A DNA stretch of 64,000 bases from Bacteroidota bacterium. Its GTDB lineage: Bacteria; Bacteroidota; Bacteroidia; Chitinophagales; Chitinophagaceae. Position numbers and translations under genes: made by a program. The stretch covers positions 1-64,000 of the forward strand of contig JAUZOD010000001.1 in the NCBI GenBank assembly GCA_030706635.1. The letters are read 5' to 3'. The notes beneath the pieces are model-generated. The model was given only the letters and a program-made list of their open reading frames with translations. It was not told where the DNA came from and ran no database searches. Below, in pieces: positions 53,431-62,086 of the stretch (position 1 is its first letter; the number at the start of each line of letters is the position of its first letter).

Positions 53431-55110
53431 TTAAATGTTTCTTTTTTTCAACTCACTCACCGCGTGGTCTGCAGCTCTTGCCGTAAAGGCCATGTAGGTA
53501 AGCGAGGGGTTCACACAGGATGCAGATACCATGAACGAGCCATCTGTTACAAATACATTGGGTGCGTCCCAGATCTGGTTGTATTTATTTAAAACGGATG
53601 TTTTAGGATCCTTGCCCATACGCGCAGATCCCATTTCATGGATGCCACGGCCCAGTGTCCCGTCACCGTCATGACCCTTTACGTTCTTAACGCCGGCAGC
53701 AGTGAGCATTTCCACGGCATCGTTCTGCATGTCTTTTCTCATCCTGACTTCGTTCTCCTTATACTCAATATCCATGGCCAGCACATTCAGTCCCCACTTG
53801 TCTTTGCGGGTCTTGTCCAGGGTAATCTGGTTTTCGTGATAAGGCAGGGTTTCACCGAAGCCGCCTATACCCAGGGACCATGGACCTGGTTCTGATAATG
53901 CATTCTTCAGGTCCACACCAATGGCCACTTCTTCTGCCGAACGCTGGTATCCTTGACGGCTTCCACCGCCCTGATAGCCAAATCCCCTCAGGTAATCACG
54001 TTTGTCGCCAAAAATATTCCGGAACCGGGGGATATAAATGCCGTTGGCCCTTCTGCCATAATAATACTTATCCTCATATCCTTCCACCGTTCCGCTGGCG
54101 CCTACACCAAGATGATGATCCATGATGTTATGTCCGAGCTCGCCACTGCTGCTGCCTAGTCCGTCTGGCCATACATCGGTTGCCGAATTCATCAGGATCC
54201 AGGCGCTGTTTAACGTGGATGCATTGAGGAAGATGATCTTTGCGTTATAGGTATATGTTTTATTCGTTTCTCCGTCCAGCACTTCTACCCCGGTAGCTCT
54301 TTTTTTATCTTTATCGTACAGGATTTTGGTAACGATCGCCCATGGCCTTACCGTGAGGTTGCCGGTTTTCATGGCTGCCGGCAGCGTGGATGACTGGGTG
54401 CTGAAATAGGCGCCAAAAGGACAACCGAGCCAGCATTTATTCCGGTACTGGCAATTGGTTCTGCCGGGGAGGGGCTCTGTAATATTCGCCGTTCTTCCGA
54501 TGATCACCGGACGAGTGCCCTTGAAATGATCTTTCATCCGCGCAGCAAAATCCTTTTCAACACAGGTCATCTCCATGGGCGGCATGAACTGTCCGTCGGG
54601 CAATACTTCCAGCCCGTCCCGGTTTCCACTGATGCCGGCGAACCGCTCTGCATGATCATACCAGGGTGCTATTTCCTTATAGCGAACGGGCCAGTCTACG
54701 GCATGACCATCTTTTGCATTGGCCTCGAAATCATGATCGCTCCAGCGATAACTCTGACGGCCCCACATCAGCGACCTTCCGCCTACATGATAACCGCGAA
54801 ACCAATCGAACCGTTTGATTTCCGTATACGGACTGTCTTTATCACTGCACCAGTAATCCAGATTGGTTTCATTCAGTGGATAGTCCCTTTTCAGTACCGG
54901 ATAATCTTTAATCATCTGCTGCGTCCGGGTTCCCCGGTGAGGATAATCCCAGGCCTCCTTATTTGCATTCACATAATCTTTTACGTGTTCAATATTACGA
55001 CCGCGTTCCAGCATGATGGTCTTAAGCCCTTTTTCACAAAGCTCTTTTGCGGCCCATCCTCCGCTGATCCCTGAGCCGATCACAATCGCGTCATACACAT
55101 TGTCTGCCAT
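53431..55110 (-). CDS. GMC-type FAD-dependent sugar dehydrogenase, catalytic subunit
   Basis: A 559-residue flavoprotein. N-terminal FAD motif VIGSGISGGWAAKELCEKG (10-28), C-terminal GMC residues GIHEMGSARMG (catalytic His) and CVNPSLTYMAFTAR. A cysteine cluster NCQYRNKCWLGC (Cys220, 226, 230) could hold an iron-sulfur centre as in some FAD-dependent sugar dehydrogenases. Together with the small Tat subunit and the cytochrome c nearby it resembles glucoside 3-dehydrogenase, which makes 3-keto-glycosides in the periplasm. Substrate inferred from context only. Confidence 0.9.
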   Translation of the reverse strand: MADNVYDAIVIGSGISGGWAAKELCEKGLKTIMLERGRNIEHVKDYVNANKEAWDYPHRGTRTQQMIKDYPVLKRDYPLNETNLDYWCSDKDSPYTEIKRFDWFRGYHVGGRSLMWGRQSYRWSDHDFEANAKDGHAVDWPVRYKEIAPWYDHAERFAGISGNRDGLEVLPDGQFMPPMEMTCVEKDFAARMKDHFKGTRPVIIGRTANITEPLPGRTNCQYRNKCWLGCPFGAYFSTQSSTLPAAMKTGNLTVRPWAIVTKILYDKDKKRATGVEVLDGETNKTYTYNAKIIFLNASTLNSAWILMNSATDVWPDGLGSSSGELGHNIMDHHLGVGASGTVEGYEDKYYYGRRANGIYIPRFRNIFGDKRDYLRGFGYQGGGSRQGYQRSAEEVAIGVDLKNALSEPGPWSLGIGGFGETLPYHENQITLDKTRKDKWGLNVLAMDIEYKENEVRMRKDMQNDAVEMLTAAGVKNVKGHDGDGTLGRGIHEMGSARMGKDPKTSVLNKYNQIWDAPNVFVTDGSFMVSASCVNPSLTYMAFTARAADHAVSELKKRNI

Positions 55111-55133
55111 GATAGCTGATTAATAATGATGAA

Positions 55134-56027
55134 TTAAATATCGCAAATCCGTACGGCTTTGCTCAGAGAATCGATCTTATCCTTTGCTTCCGGTATAAAT
55201 TCCTGTGCAACATACCCTTTAAAGCCCGTAGCCAGAATGGCTTTCATGATGGCGGGATAATAAAGTTCCTGGGTTTCATCTATTTCATGACGACCCGGAA
55301 CGCCGCCGGTATGATAGTGTCCCAAGTATTCGTGATTATCCCGTATGGTTCTGATCACATCCCCCTCATCTATCTGCATGTGATAGATATCGTATAAGAG
55401 TTTGAAGTTAGGGCTGCGCAGTCGCTTACACAGCTCCACTCCCCAGGGGGTGTGGTCGCACATATAATCTTTGTGGTCCACACGGCTGTTCAGCAGTTCC
55501 ATGTGCACCGTGATACCCTGCTGCTCGGCAGAGGGCATGATCGCTTTCAAACCCTTCACACAATTGTTCCAACCCGTTTCATTGTCCATCCCGGCCCGGC
55601 TCCCGCTGAAGCAGATCACATCTTTGTACCCGGCTTTCACCATCAGCGGAAATACATCCAGGTACTGCGCGATGAGCTTGCTGTGATTAGCAGTATCGGC
55701 AAAACCCTGGGTCAGACTCACATCTCCGGCCACATAGCACATGGAGCTGTAGAGGCCATATTTCTGTAACAGCGGCCAGTCTTTCGGCGCTACCAGGTCT
55801 ATCGCATTCAAACCGATGGCTTTTACCTGCTGGCAGAAATCCTCAAACGGAATACTGTCATAGCACCAGCGGCATACCGAGTGGTTGATATTTCCTTTCA
55901 GCTTCAATGGACTTTCGGGATTTTGGTTAGGAGAATAAGAAGACAGCACTTGTGAACTGGTTAGCAGCGCTGCGGAACCGGCGATCATATTTTTAATAAC
56001 TTTTCTTCTGGATGATGGATTATCCAT
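55134..56027 (-). CDS. Exported sugar phosphate isomerase/epimerase-like TIM barrel (hydroxypyruvate isomerase-like)
   Basis: A 297-residue xylose-isomerase-like TIM barrel. N terminus has a Tat-type motif (SSRRKVIKNMIAGSAALL), so it acts in the periplasm. Likely metal ligands appear in VHMELLNSRVDH, LYDIYHMQIDEGD, HYHTGGVPGRHE and VAQEFIPEA. Start ATG at 56027; an in-frame TTG at 56033 adds two residues. It sits between the MFS transporter and GMC genes on the same strand. In 3-keto-glycoside pathways such barrels act on the keto sugar; here unproven. Confidence 0.88.
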   Translation of the reverse strand: MDNPSSRRKVIKNMIAGSAALLTSSQVLSSYSPNQNPESPLKLKGNINHSVCRWCYDSIPFEDFCQQVKAIGLNAIDLVAPKDWPLLQKYGLYSSMCYVAGDVSLTQGFADTANHSKLIAQYLDVFPLMVKAGYKDVICFSGSRAGMDNETGWNNCVKGLKAIMPSAEQQGITVHMELLNSRVDHKDYMCDHTPWGVELCKRLRSPNFKLLYDIYHMQIDEGDVIRTIRDNHEYLGHYHTGGVPGRHEIDETQELYYPAIMKAILATGFKGYVAQEFIPEAKDKIDSLSKAVRICDI

Positions 56028-56078
56028 GGGCAATCATTGAAGGTTAATTTACGAACTCCTGGCCTAAAAAAAGCACAA

Positions 56079-57368
56079 TTAATGACCGGCAGCTGCAGAA
56101 ACCAAAAGATCAGGCTTCTTGCGCCCTTTCATATAAATGTTCAACCCGGCAAAGACTATAATCAGGACCAGGGGAATCATCATAGTGAGATTAATGACCT
56201 CGGGACCGGCTGCTTTTTTAGCTTCCGACAGCACATGGGCAAGATCTGATCCTGCCGGTGCTTCATTGTATAGTCTAAAATCGGCGCCCGCTGGAAGTTT
56301 CCCTGCTACCAGGGCATCGTAATGCTTGCCCATGAAAATCATGTAAACAGAAACAGCAAACATGCCCGCTCCCCCCATCAGATTCAAACCCACGGCTCCT
56401 GTTTTTGGAAGATTCTCCGATACAAATCCGATCATGGTTGGCCAGAAATAGCAGACACCCATGCCGAAGACGAGGGCGCCGACGAAAATGGTATTGCCCG
56501 AAGTATGGCCAAGCATATATAGGCCAAGAAAAGCCAGAATAGCAGAAATCAGCAATACGCCCTGGGGAGAAAACCGATGGACCACGGGCCCTGCGAAGGC
56601 ACGTCCGACAACCATAACTCCGGTTTCCAGGGTCAGGATAAGCAGCGCATTATCTGTAACATTTTTCAGGAGCACATCAATCCACTGTCCCGTAAAGAGT
56701 TCGGTAATTGCCGTCCCGAACATGCACAGGATCATAAAAATAAAAAGCCCTGAGAGCACTGATTTATACATCTCTGCATTCGATACGCCGGCAGCCACCC
56801 GTTCGGTAACCGGAAACTTGAGTTTGGAAAAGAGATATCCATAGATCAGGGTGGGAATGAGCATGATGGCCACTTCTACCTGCCAGCTTACACCAATCTT
56901 ATTCAGGAAGAAAACAATCAGCGTCCCGATCACGATACCCGCCGGGAACCACAAATGAAAATGATTCAGTTTGGTGGTTTTATTTTCGGGGAAAAGAGAC
57001 GCTACCAGGGGATTACAGGCTGCCTCAACAGTCCCGTTCGCGATGCCAATTAACAAGGTAGAAAGAAATAAGGTCCAGTATCCGCCTGCAAAAATAGTGA
57101 GCAGGATACCTGCCAGATGAAGGATGAACGCCAGAACGAGCAGTTTTTTCATCCCGATGATATCCACGATAAAACCACCGATGATGATGGCAAGGGGAAA
57201 CCCCCAGAATGCAGTCGCGGTAATGGTTCCCAGCTCAGAAGCATTGAGGTGATACTGAACGCCCAGATCATTGAGTATTCCGGCACGGATTCCAAAAGAA
57301 AGGGAAGTAACAAGAAGGGCTAAACAACTGGCGGTAAAAAGATGGTTGCGGTGGGGGACATTCTGCAT
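56079..57368 (-). CDS. MFS sugar transporter (FucP-like)
   Basis: A 429-residue major facilitator permease with about 12 membrane segments. It begins RNHLFTASCLALLVTSLSFGIRAGILNDLGVQY, with WGFPLAIIIGGFIVDIIGMKKLL typical for the first half. FucP/nucleoside-type MFS proteins move sugars with protons. It is the first gene of the minus-strand sugar operon; the divergent promoter region (57369-57533) separates it from the Gfo/Idh/MocA operon. Substrate unknown. Confidence 0.9.
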   Translation of the reverse strand: MQNVPHRNHLFTASCLALLVTSLSFGIRAGILNDLGVQYHLNASELGTITATAFWGFPLAIIIGGFIVDIIGMKKLLVLAFILHLAGILLTIFAGGYWTLFLSTLLIGIANGTVEAACNPLVASLFPENKTTKLNHFHLWFPAGIVIGTLIVFFLNKIGVSWQVEVAIMLIPTLIYGYLFSKLKFPVTERVAAGVSNAEMYKSVLSGLFIFMILCMFGTAITELFTGQWIDVLLKNVTDNALLILTLETGVMVVGRAFAGPVVHRFSPQGVLLISAILAFLGLYMLGHTSGNTIFVGALVFGMGVCYFWPTMIGFVSENLPKTGAVGLNLMGGAGMFAVSVYMIFMGKHYDALVAGKLPAGADFRLYNEAPAGSDLAHVLSEAKKAAGPEVINLTMMIPLVLIIVFAGLNIYMKGRKKPDLLVSAAAGH

Positions 57369-57533
57369 GGCAATCGTTTTAAGTTTAAATCGTCAGTAAT
57401 ACATTTTTTCGAACAGGCAGTAAATGTAATTTTTTATTTCATAAATAAAAAAAAGCAAACAATTCGCCTTCCTGCCCTGAATTTGTCATTATTATTCTAA
57501 ACTTGCATTGAAAATGATCTAAAAATAAAGGTT
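57369..57533. promoter_or_regulatory. Divergent control region of the sugar-oxidation locus
   Basis: A 165-base AT-rich gap between the two divergent operons. It has a TTTG at 57482-57485 and TAAACTTG at 57498-57505, but their spacing is too short for a standard promoter pair. No operator can be named. Control of both operons from here is inference from layout. Confidence 0.35.
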
Positions 57534-58697
57534 ATGAATAGAAAATTACGAATGGGCATGGTTGGCGGTGGAAAAGATGCTTTTATCGGAGCTATCCATC
57601 GCATTGCCGCCAATATGGACGGACTGATAGAACTTTCCTGCGGCGCCCTCAGCATTCATGCTGATGTGGCAAAAGCATCCGGCGAGATGTTATTCCTCGC
57701 GCCGGAACGCACTTATCTGAATTACGAAGAGATGCTGGAGAAGGAAAGTAAGATGCCGGCAGACAAGCGGATTGACTTTGTAACGATCGTCACGCCCAAT
57801 TTCGCGCACTTTGCCCCGGCCATGCTGGCGCTGGAAAAAGGATTCCATGTGGTGATTGAGAAACCCATCACCTTCACGCTGGAAGAAGCGCAGTTATTAA
57901 AAAAGAAAGTGGAAGAAACAGGGCTGGTATTGTGCCTGACACACACTTATTCCGGCTATCCCATGGTAAAGCAGGCCCGTTACATGGTGCAAAATGGGGT
58001 GCTGGGAAAGGTGCGGAAGATCTGGGTTGAATATCCGCAGGGCTGGCTGAGCCGGAAAACGGAACGCGAAGGCAATGTACAGGCAGCATGGAGAACGGAT
58101 CCGAAGAAGTCTGGCAAAAGCGGGTGTATGGGAGACATCGGAACCCACGCCGCGCACCTGGCTGAATACATCAGCGGATTAAAAATCACCCGGCTCTGTG
58201 CAGACCTGAGTATAATGGTCGAAGGGCGGGCGCTGGAAGACGATGGAAACGTATTGCTAAAGTTTGATAACGGGGCAGCCGGTGTGCTGATGGCATCCCA
58301 GGTTGCGGCAGGTGAAGAGAATTCCCTGAAGATCAGGATCTACGGGGAGAAAGGCGGACTGGAATGGGCACAGCAGGAGCCCAATACGCTGATCGTAAAA
58401 TGGCTTGATCAGCCCACCCAGATCCTGCGGGCGGGCGTCGGATATAAAGAACCCCTCTCCTCTTTTGCCACACATAATCTCAGAACGCCCGGTGGGCATC
58501 CGGAAGGATATCTTGAAGCATTCGGTAATATCTATCACAATTTCGCCCAGACCCTCACGGCCCGCATAGATGGAACGACCCCTTCCGCCGAAAGCCTTGA
58601 TTTCCCCGGCGTGGATGACGGTATCCGCGGAATGAAATTCATCGATAATGTGGTTGCTTCTGCGGCGTCGAAGGAGAAATGGTATGATTGCAAATAG
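57534..58697 (+). CDS. Gfo/Idh/MocA family oxidoreductase
   Basis: A 387-residue cytoplasmic NAD(P)-dependent dehydrogenase. Start LRMGMVGGGKDAFIGAIHRIAANMDG (Rossmann motif), signature IEKPITFTLEEAQLLKKKVEE and the active region GKSGCMGDIGTHAAHLAEYISGL. It opens the plus-strand half of the sugar-oxidation locus, whose other genes point to keto-sugar or glycoside handling. Its stop codon shares its last base with palindrome copy E (58697). Substrate unknown. Confidence 0.92.
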   Translation: MNRKLRMGMVGGGKDAFIGAIHRIAANMDGLIELSCGALSIHADVAKASGEMLFLAPERTYLNYEEMLEKESKMPADKRIDFVTIVTPNFAHFAPAMLALEKGFHVVIEKPITFTLEEAQLLKKKVEETGLVLCLTHTYSGYPMVKQARYMVQNGVLGKVRKIWVEYPQGWLSRKTEREGNVQAAWRTDPKKSGKSGCMGDIGTHAAHLAEYISGLKITRLCADLSIMVEGRALEDDGNVLLKFDNGAAGVLMASQVAAGEENSLKIRIYGEKGGLEWAQQEPNTLIVKWLDQPTQILRAGVGYKEPLSSFATHNLRTPGGHPEGYLEAFGNIYHNFAQTLTARIDGTTPSAESLDFPGVDDGIRGMKFIDNVVASAASKEKWYDCK

Positions 58698-58754
58698 TTG
58701 ACGGTTGACGGGCCCTAGTTTCGGATCCGTACATGATATCGGTCAACGGTCAAC
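58697..58754. repeat. Heptamer-armed palindrome, copy E
   Basis: A 58-base copy with two GTTGACG units on the left and two GGTCAAC units on the right. Core contains TTTCGGATCCGTACATGATA, close to copy D. It overlaps the last base of the oxidoreductase stop codon and precedes the isomerase start by 20 bases, inside the operon. Confidence 0.85.
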
Positions 58755-58774
58755 AATAATTCAAAAACTAAACA

Positions 58775-59830
58775 ATGAAAACAATAAAAGGTCCCGCCAT
58801 CTTCCTCGCGCAATTCATGGGAGACGCGGCGCCGTTCAATAACCTGAAATCCATCTGCCAATGGGCCGCCTCCCTGGGATATAAAGGTGTTCAGATCCCT
58901 TCCTGGGACGGACGTTGCATAGATTTGCAAAAAGCTGCCGAAAGCAAAACCTACGCAGATGAGATCAAAGGCATTGCCCGGGATGCGGGAGTGGAAATTA
59001 CTGAACTCTCTTCGCATCTGCAGGGACAACTGGTTGCAGTCCATCCTGCTTACGACGCATTGTTTGATGGTTTTGCTCCTGAGGCATACCGGAATAATCC
59101 GGCAGCGCGGCAGGAATGGGCCGTTCAGCAATTAAAATATGCCGCCAGGGCCTCGAATAATATGGGTCTGCATGCCCATGGAACATTCAGCGGGGCCTTA
59201 CTATGGCAAACCTTCTACCCATGGCCCCAAAGACCCCCCGGCCTCGTGGATACCGGTTTTAAAGAACTGGCGAAAAGATGGAAACCCATTCTGGATATCT
59301 TTGATGAAAATGGCGTTGATCTGTGTTACGAAATTCATCCGGGAGAAGACCTGCATGACGGCGTGAGCTATGAGAGGTTTTTGAAGGAAGTGAACGATCA
59401 TCCGCGGGCCTGCTTATTATATGATCCATCCCATTTTGTACTGCAGCAACTGGATTACCTGACTTATATTGATTACTATCATGAACGCATCCGCATGTTC
59501 CATGTTAAAGACGCAGAATTCAATCCCACCGGAAAACAGGGTGTATATGGCGGTTATCAAAACTGGATAGACCGTGCGGGCCGGTTTCGTTCCCTGGGAG
59601 ATGGACAAGTTGATTTTAAATCCATCTTCAGCAAACTGACAGCATATGATTACGCTGGCTGGGCGGTATTGGAATGGGAATGCTGTATTAAACATCCGGA
59701 AGATGGTGCAAAAGAAGGAGCGGTTTTCATCAAGGACCACATCATACGGGTAACGGAAAGAGCGTTTGATGATTTTGCGGGAACCGGTTCCGATGAAACA
59801 TTTAACCGGTCTGTACTTGGTATAAATTAA
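58775..59830 (+). CDS. Sugar phosphate isomerase/epimerase family protein
   Basis: A 351-residue xylose-isomerase-like TIM barrel without a signal peptide, so it is cytoplasmic. Metal-binding residues show in YEIHPGEDLHDG, LYDPSHFVLQQLDY, MFHVKDAEFNPTG and VLEWECCIKH. It is in the plus-strand half of the sugar-oxidation locus, between the Gfo/Idh/MocA enzyme and the cytochrome c gene. It could isomerise or epimerise a keto sugar. Substrate not determined. Confidence 0.92.
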   Translation: MKTIKGPAIFLAQFMGDAAPFNNLKSICQWAASLGYKGVQIPSWDGRCIDLQKAAESKTYADEIKGIARDAGVEITELSSHLQGQLVAVHPAYDALFDGFAPEAYRNNPAARQEWAVQQLKYAARASNNMGLHAHGTFSGALLWQTFYPWPQRPPGLVDTGFKELAKRWKPILDIFDENGVDLCYEIHPGEDLHDGVSYERFLKEVNDHPRACLLYDPSHFVLQQLDYLTYIDYYHERIRMFHVKDAEFNPTGKQGVYGGYQNWIDRAGRFRSLGDGQVDFKSIFSKLTAYDYAGWAVLEWECCIKHPEDGAKEGAVFIKDHIIRVTERAFDDFAGTGSDETFNRSVLGIN

Positions 59831-59937
59831 CCCATATCACCCGGCTTTCGCCGGAATTGCCGTTGCTATTCTTGTTTCCAGGACGGAATGAAATTTTTTC
59901 ACGAAATTCGTGGCCTCACTTAATAATTCACTCACAA

Positions 59938-60333
59938 ATGAAAAAAGCAATACTTGTTTTACTCTGCGGTTCAGCTGCCATAATCGCCTGCAATTCCAAT
60001 GGAAGCTCATCATCCAAGGCTGCTGATTCTTCCAAAGCCGTTGCTGCTGCGCCGGCTCCATCCGAAAAAGGACTTGAACTGATCGGCGCCAGTGACTGTA
60101 CGACCTGCCACCGGCTGCACAAAGAGTCTGCGGGCGCAACCATCGGACCGGCTTATAGCGATGTTGCGGCAAAGTACGCGCATGCGGCAGACACCACGGT
60201 AGACCGGCTGGTGCACAAGATCATCACCGGCGGCTCAGGCGTTTGGGGTGTTGTTCCGATGACCCCGCATCCGGCACTCGCAGTGGCCGATGTAAAAGAA
60301 ATGGTGACCTATATTCTCTCGCTCAAAAAATAA
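59938..60333 (+). CDS. Class I c-type cytochrome lipoprotein
   Basis: A 131-residue periplasmic electron carrier. Lipoprotein signal with lipobox IIAC (Cys18), Ser/Ala-rich linker, then one heme site CTTCH (Cys54, Cys57, His58) and a likely axial Met in VPMTPHPAL. It is the natural electron acceptor for the GMC dehydrogenase of this locus; this is inference. The frame is open from 59857; the ATG at 59938 starts the signal. Confidence 0.92.
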   Translation: MKKAILVLLCGSAAIIACNSNGSSSSKAADSSKAVAAAPAPSEKGLELIGASDCTTCHRLHKESAGATIGPAYSDVAAKYAHAADTTVDRLVHKIITGGSGVWGVVPMTPHPALAVADVKEMVTYILSLKK

Positions 60334-60339
60334 ATATAC

Positions 60340-61062
60340 ATGGCAAAACAATTCGGGATCGCTTTGGTTGCCCTGGCGCTCCTGGCAGGATCTGTGCAGG
60401 CACAAACAGCAAACAATCAGCTGACAGCAGCAGAGAAAAGTGCGGGATGGCAACTGCTGTTCGACGGAACCAGTACGAAAGGATGGCATACCTATAACAA
60501 GAAAACCATTTCAGACGCCTGGCGTGTAGATGATGGCACATTACACTTGGACGCTTCCAAAAGAACGTCCGCTGGTGCCGGCGATATTGATACCCGCGAT
60601 GAATTCCGGAATTTCGATTTGAAAATGCAATGGAAAATTTCGAAAGCGGGCAATAGCGGTATTATTTTCCTGGTGCATGAATCCCCTAAATTCGAAGACT
60701 CTTATGAAACCGGTCCCGAAATGCAGGTGCTCGACAACAAGGACGCTGATGACGGGAAAAATTACAAACACCATGCCGGCGATCTCTACGACCTGATCCC
60801 TTCCAATTCAGAATCCATCGTCCATGGCGTTGGTGAATGGAATGATGTTGAAATAAAACTGTATCACGGCAAACTGGACTTCTATATGAATGGAAAACAC
60901 ACGGTGTCAACCACGCTTTGGACTGCCCAATGGAACGCCCTGGTCAAAGGCAGTAAATTTGCGAAAATGCCCGCGTTTGCCACGTTTAAATCAGGCCATA
61001 TTGATCTGCAGGATCACGGCCATGATGTATGGTATCGTAATATCAAGATTAAAAAACTATAA
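60340..61062 (+). CDS. DUF1080 (3-keto-disaccharide hydrolase/lyase-type) secreted protein
   Basis: A 240-residue secreted protein with a signal peptide (1-22, ending SVQAQ). The concanavalin-like DUF1080 domain follows (GWQLLFDGTSTKGWHTY, ISKAGNSGIIFLVHES, NDVEIKLYHGKLDFYMNGK). The family includes enzymes that cut 3-keto-glycosides, which fits the GMC dehydrogenase and isomerases here. It starts six bases after the cytochrome stop codon. Confidence 0.92.
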   Translation: MAKQFGIALVALALLAGSVQAQTANNQLTAAEKSAGWQLLFDGTSTKGWHTYNKKTISDAWRVDDGTLHLDASKRTSAGAGDIDTRDEFRNFDLKMQWKISKAGNSGIIFLVHESPKFEDSYETGPEMQVLDNKDADDGKNYKHHAGDLYDLIPSNSESIVHGVGEWNDVEIKLYHGKLDFYMNGKHTVSTTLWTAQWNALVKGSKFAKMPAFATFKSGHIDLQDHGHDVWYRNIKIKKL

Positions 61063-61065
61063 AAA

Positions 61066-61800
61066 ATGATGAAAAGAATTCTGGCGATTGCCTTTCTGCC
61101 ACTCGCCGTGCTGTTACTTTTGTCTGCGGCACATCGGACAGATAAGAAGCCAAAAGTATTGATCTTCTCAAAAACCAATGGCTTTCGTCATTCCAGTATT
61201 CCCATTGGAATAGAAGCGATAAAAAAACTGGGCGAAGCCAATGGCTTTGATGTGGATGCCACGGAAGATTCTCTGGCTTTTAACCGGAAAAATCTTAAAA
61301 AATATTCAGCCATCGTCTTCCTGAGTACCACCGGCAAGATCTTTGGTCCTGATCAGGAAAAGGCATTACAGGAATACATGCATCATGGCGGCGGCTATGT
61401 GGGCATTCACGCAGCTACCGACTGCGAATACGACTGGCCCTGGTATGGCAAACTTTCCGGCGGTTATTTTAAATCTCATCCCAATCAGCAGGAAGCTAAA
61501 CTGATCATCGTGAACAAGAACCATCCTTCCACGTCCTTCCTTCCCGATACCTGGGTGCGCAAAGACGAATGGTATAATTACAAATACCTGAATCCGGATG
61601 TTACGGTCCTGATCAAAATTGACGAAAGCTCCTATAAAGGCGGCGAAAATGGAAGCAACCATCCTATGGCCTGGTACCATGCCTATGAAGGTGGCCGTGC
61701 ATTCTATACTGAATTGGGCCACACCGACGAATCTTATTCAGATCCCCTTTATCTGAAACATGTTCTGGGGGGCATTGAGTATGCTATCGGGAAGAAATAA
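61066..61800 (+). CDS. ThuA-like domain secreted protein
   Basis: A 244-residue exported protein with N-terminal signal (ILAIAFLPLAVLLLLSAAH). The ThuA fold is shown by VLIFSKTNGFRHSSIPIG, VFLSTTGKIFGPDQEKALQEYM and HGGGYVGIHAATDCEYDWPWYGKLSGGYFKSHP. ThuA proteins occur in trehalose and other disaccharide loci and are thought to act on keto-sugar compounds. Last gene of the plus-strand sugar operon, three bases after the DUF1080 stop codon. Confidence 0.92.
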   Translation: MMKRILAIAFLPLAVLLLLSAAHRTDKKPKVLIFSKTNGFRHSSIPIGIEAIKKLGEANGFDVDATEDSLAFNRKNLKKYSAIVFLSTTGKIFGPDQEKALQEYMHHGGGYVGIHAATDCEYDWPWYGKLSGGYFKSHPNQQEAKLIIVNKNHPSTSFLPDTWVRKDEWYNYKYLNPDVTVLIKIDESSYKGGENGSNHPMAWYHAYEGGRAFYTELGHTDESYSDPLYLKHVLGGIEYAIGKK

Positions 61801-62039
61801 ATTTGTTGACGGATGACCGAAAGACGCTATCATGTGCGTTCCCTCAGCAAAGGATATTGCAGCATTGGATGTAGGTCTTCCGCCACATGGTTTATATCCT
61901 TTCTTTGATGCTGTCTCCATTTTCTGAAAAAGAGATTCCGGAGGAACCGCGCCGGTTTTATAATGTCTGGAAAATATTTTCAGGGATGGATATTCCCAGC
62001 AAAAGTTTTCCAGGAACTGCGACGGCGGTTCCACAAAAA

Positions 62040-62072
62040 GCCCCGTCAGTGACTGACAGGGCTTTATTTTTA
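62040..62072. terminator. Bidirectional terminator between the ThuA and OmpA genes
   Basis: GCCC and GTCAG pair with CTGAC and GGGC around a three-base loop (TGA), with a mismatch in between. TTTATTTTT follows on the plus strand and a run of T on the minus strand. It lies about 15 bases beyond the OmpA stop codon (62087). The 238 bases between the ThuA stop and this hairpin hold no gene or repeat I can support. Confidence 0.8.
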
Positions 62073-62086
62073 TCTGACGGAACAAC

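Noticed and set aside
61738-62085. 115-residue minus-strand frame in the ThuA-OmpA gap
   Set aside because: It overlaps the end of the ThuA gene, contains the terminator hairpin at 62040-62072 and has no recognisable sequence; not a gene.
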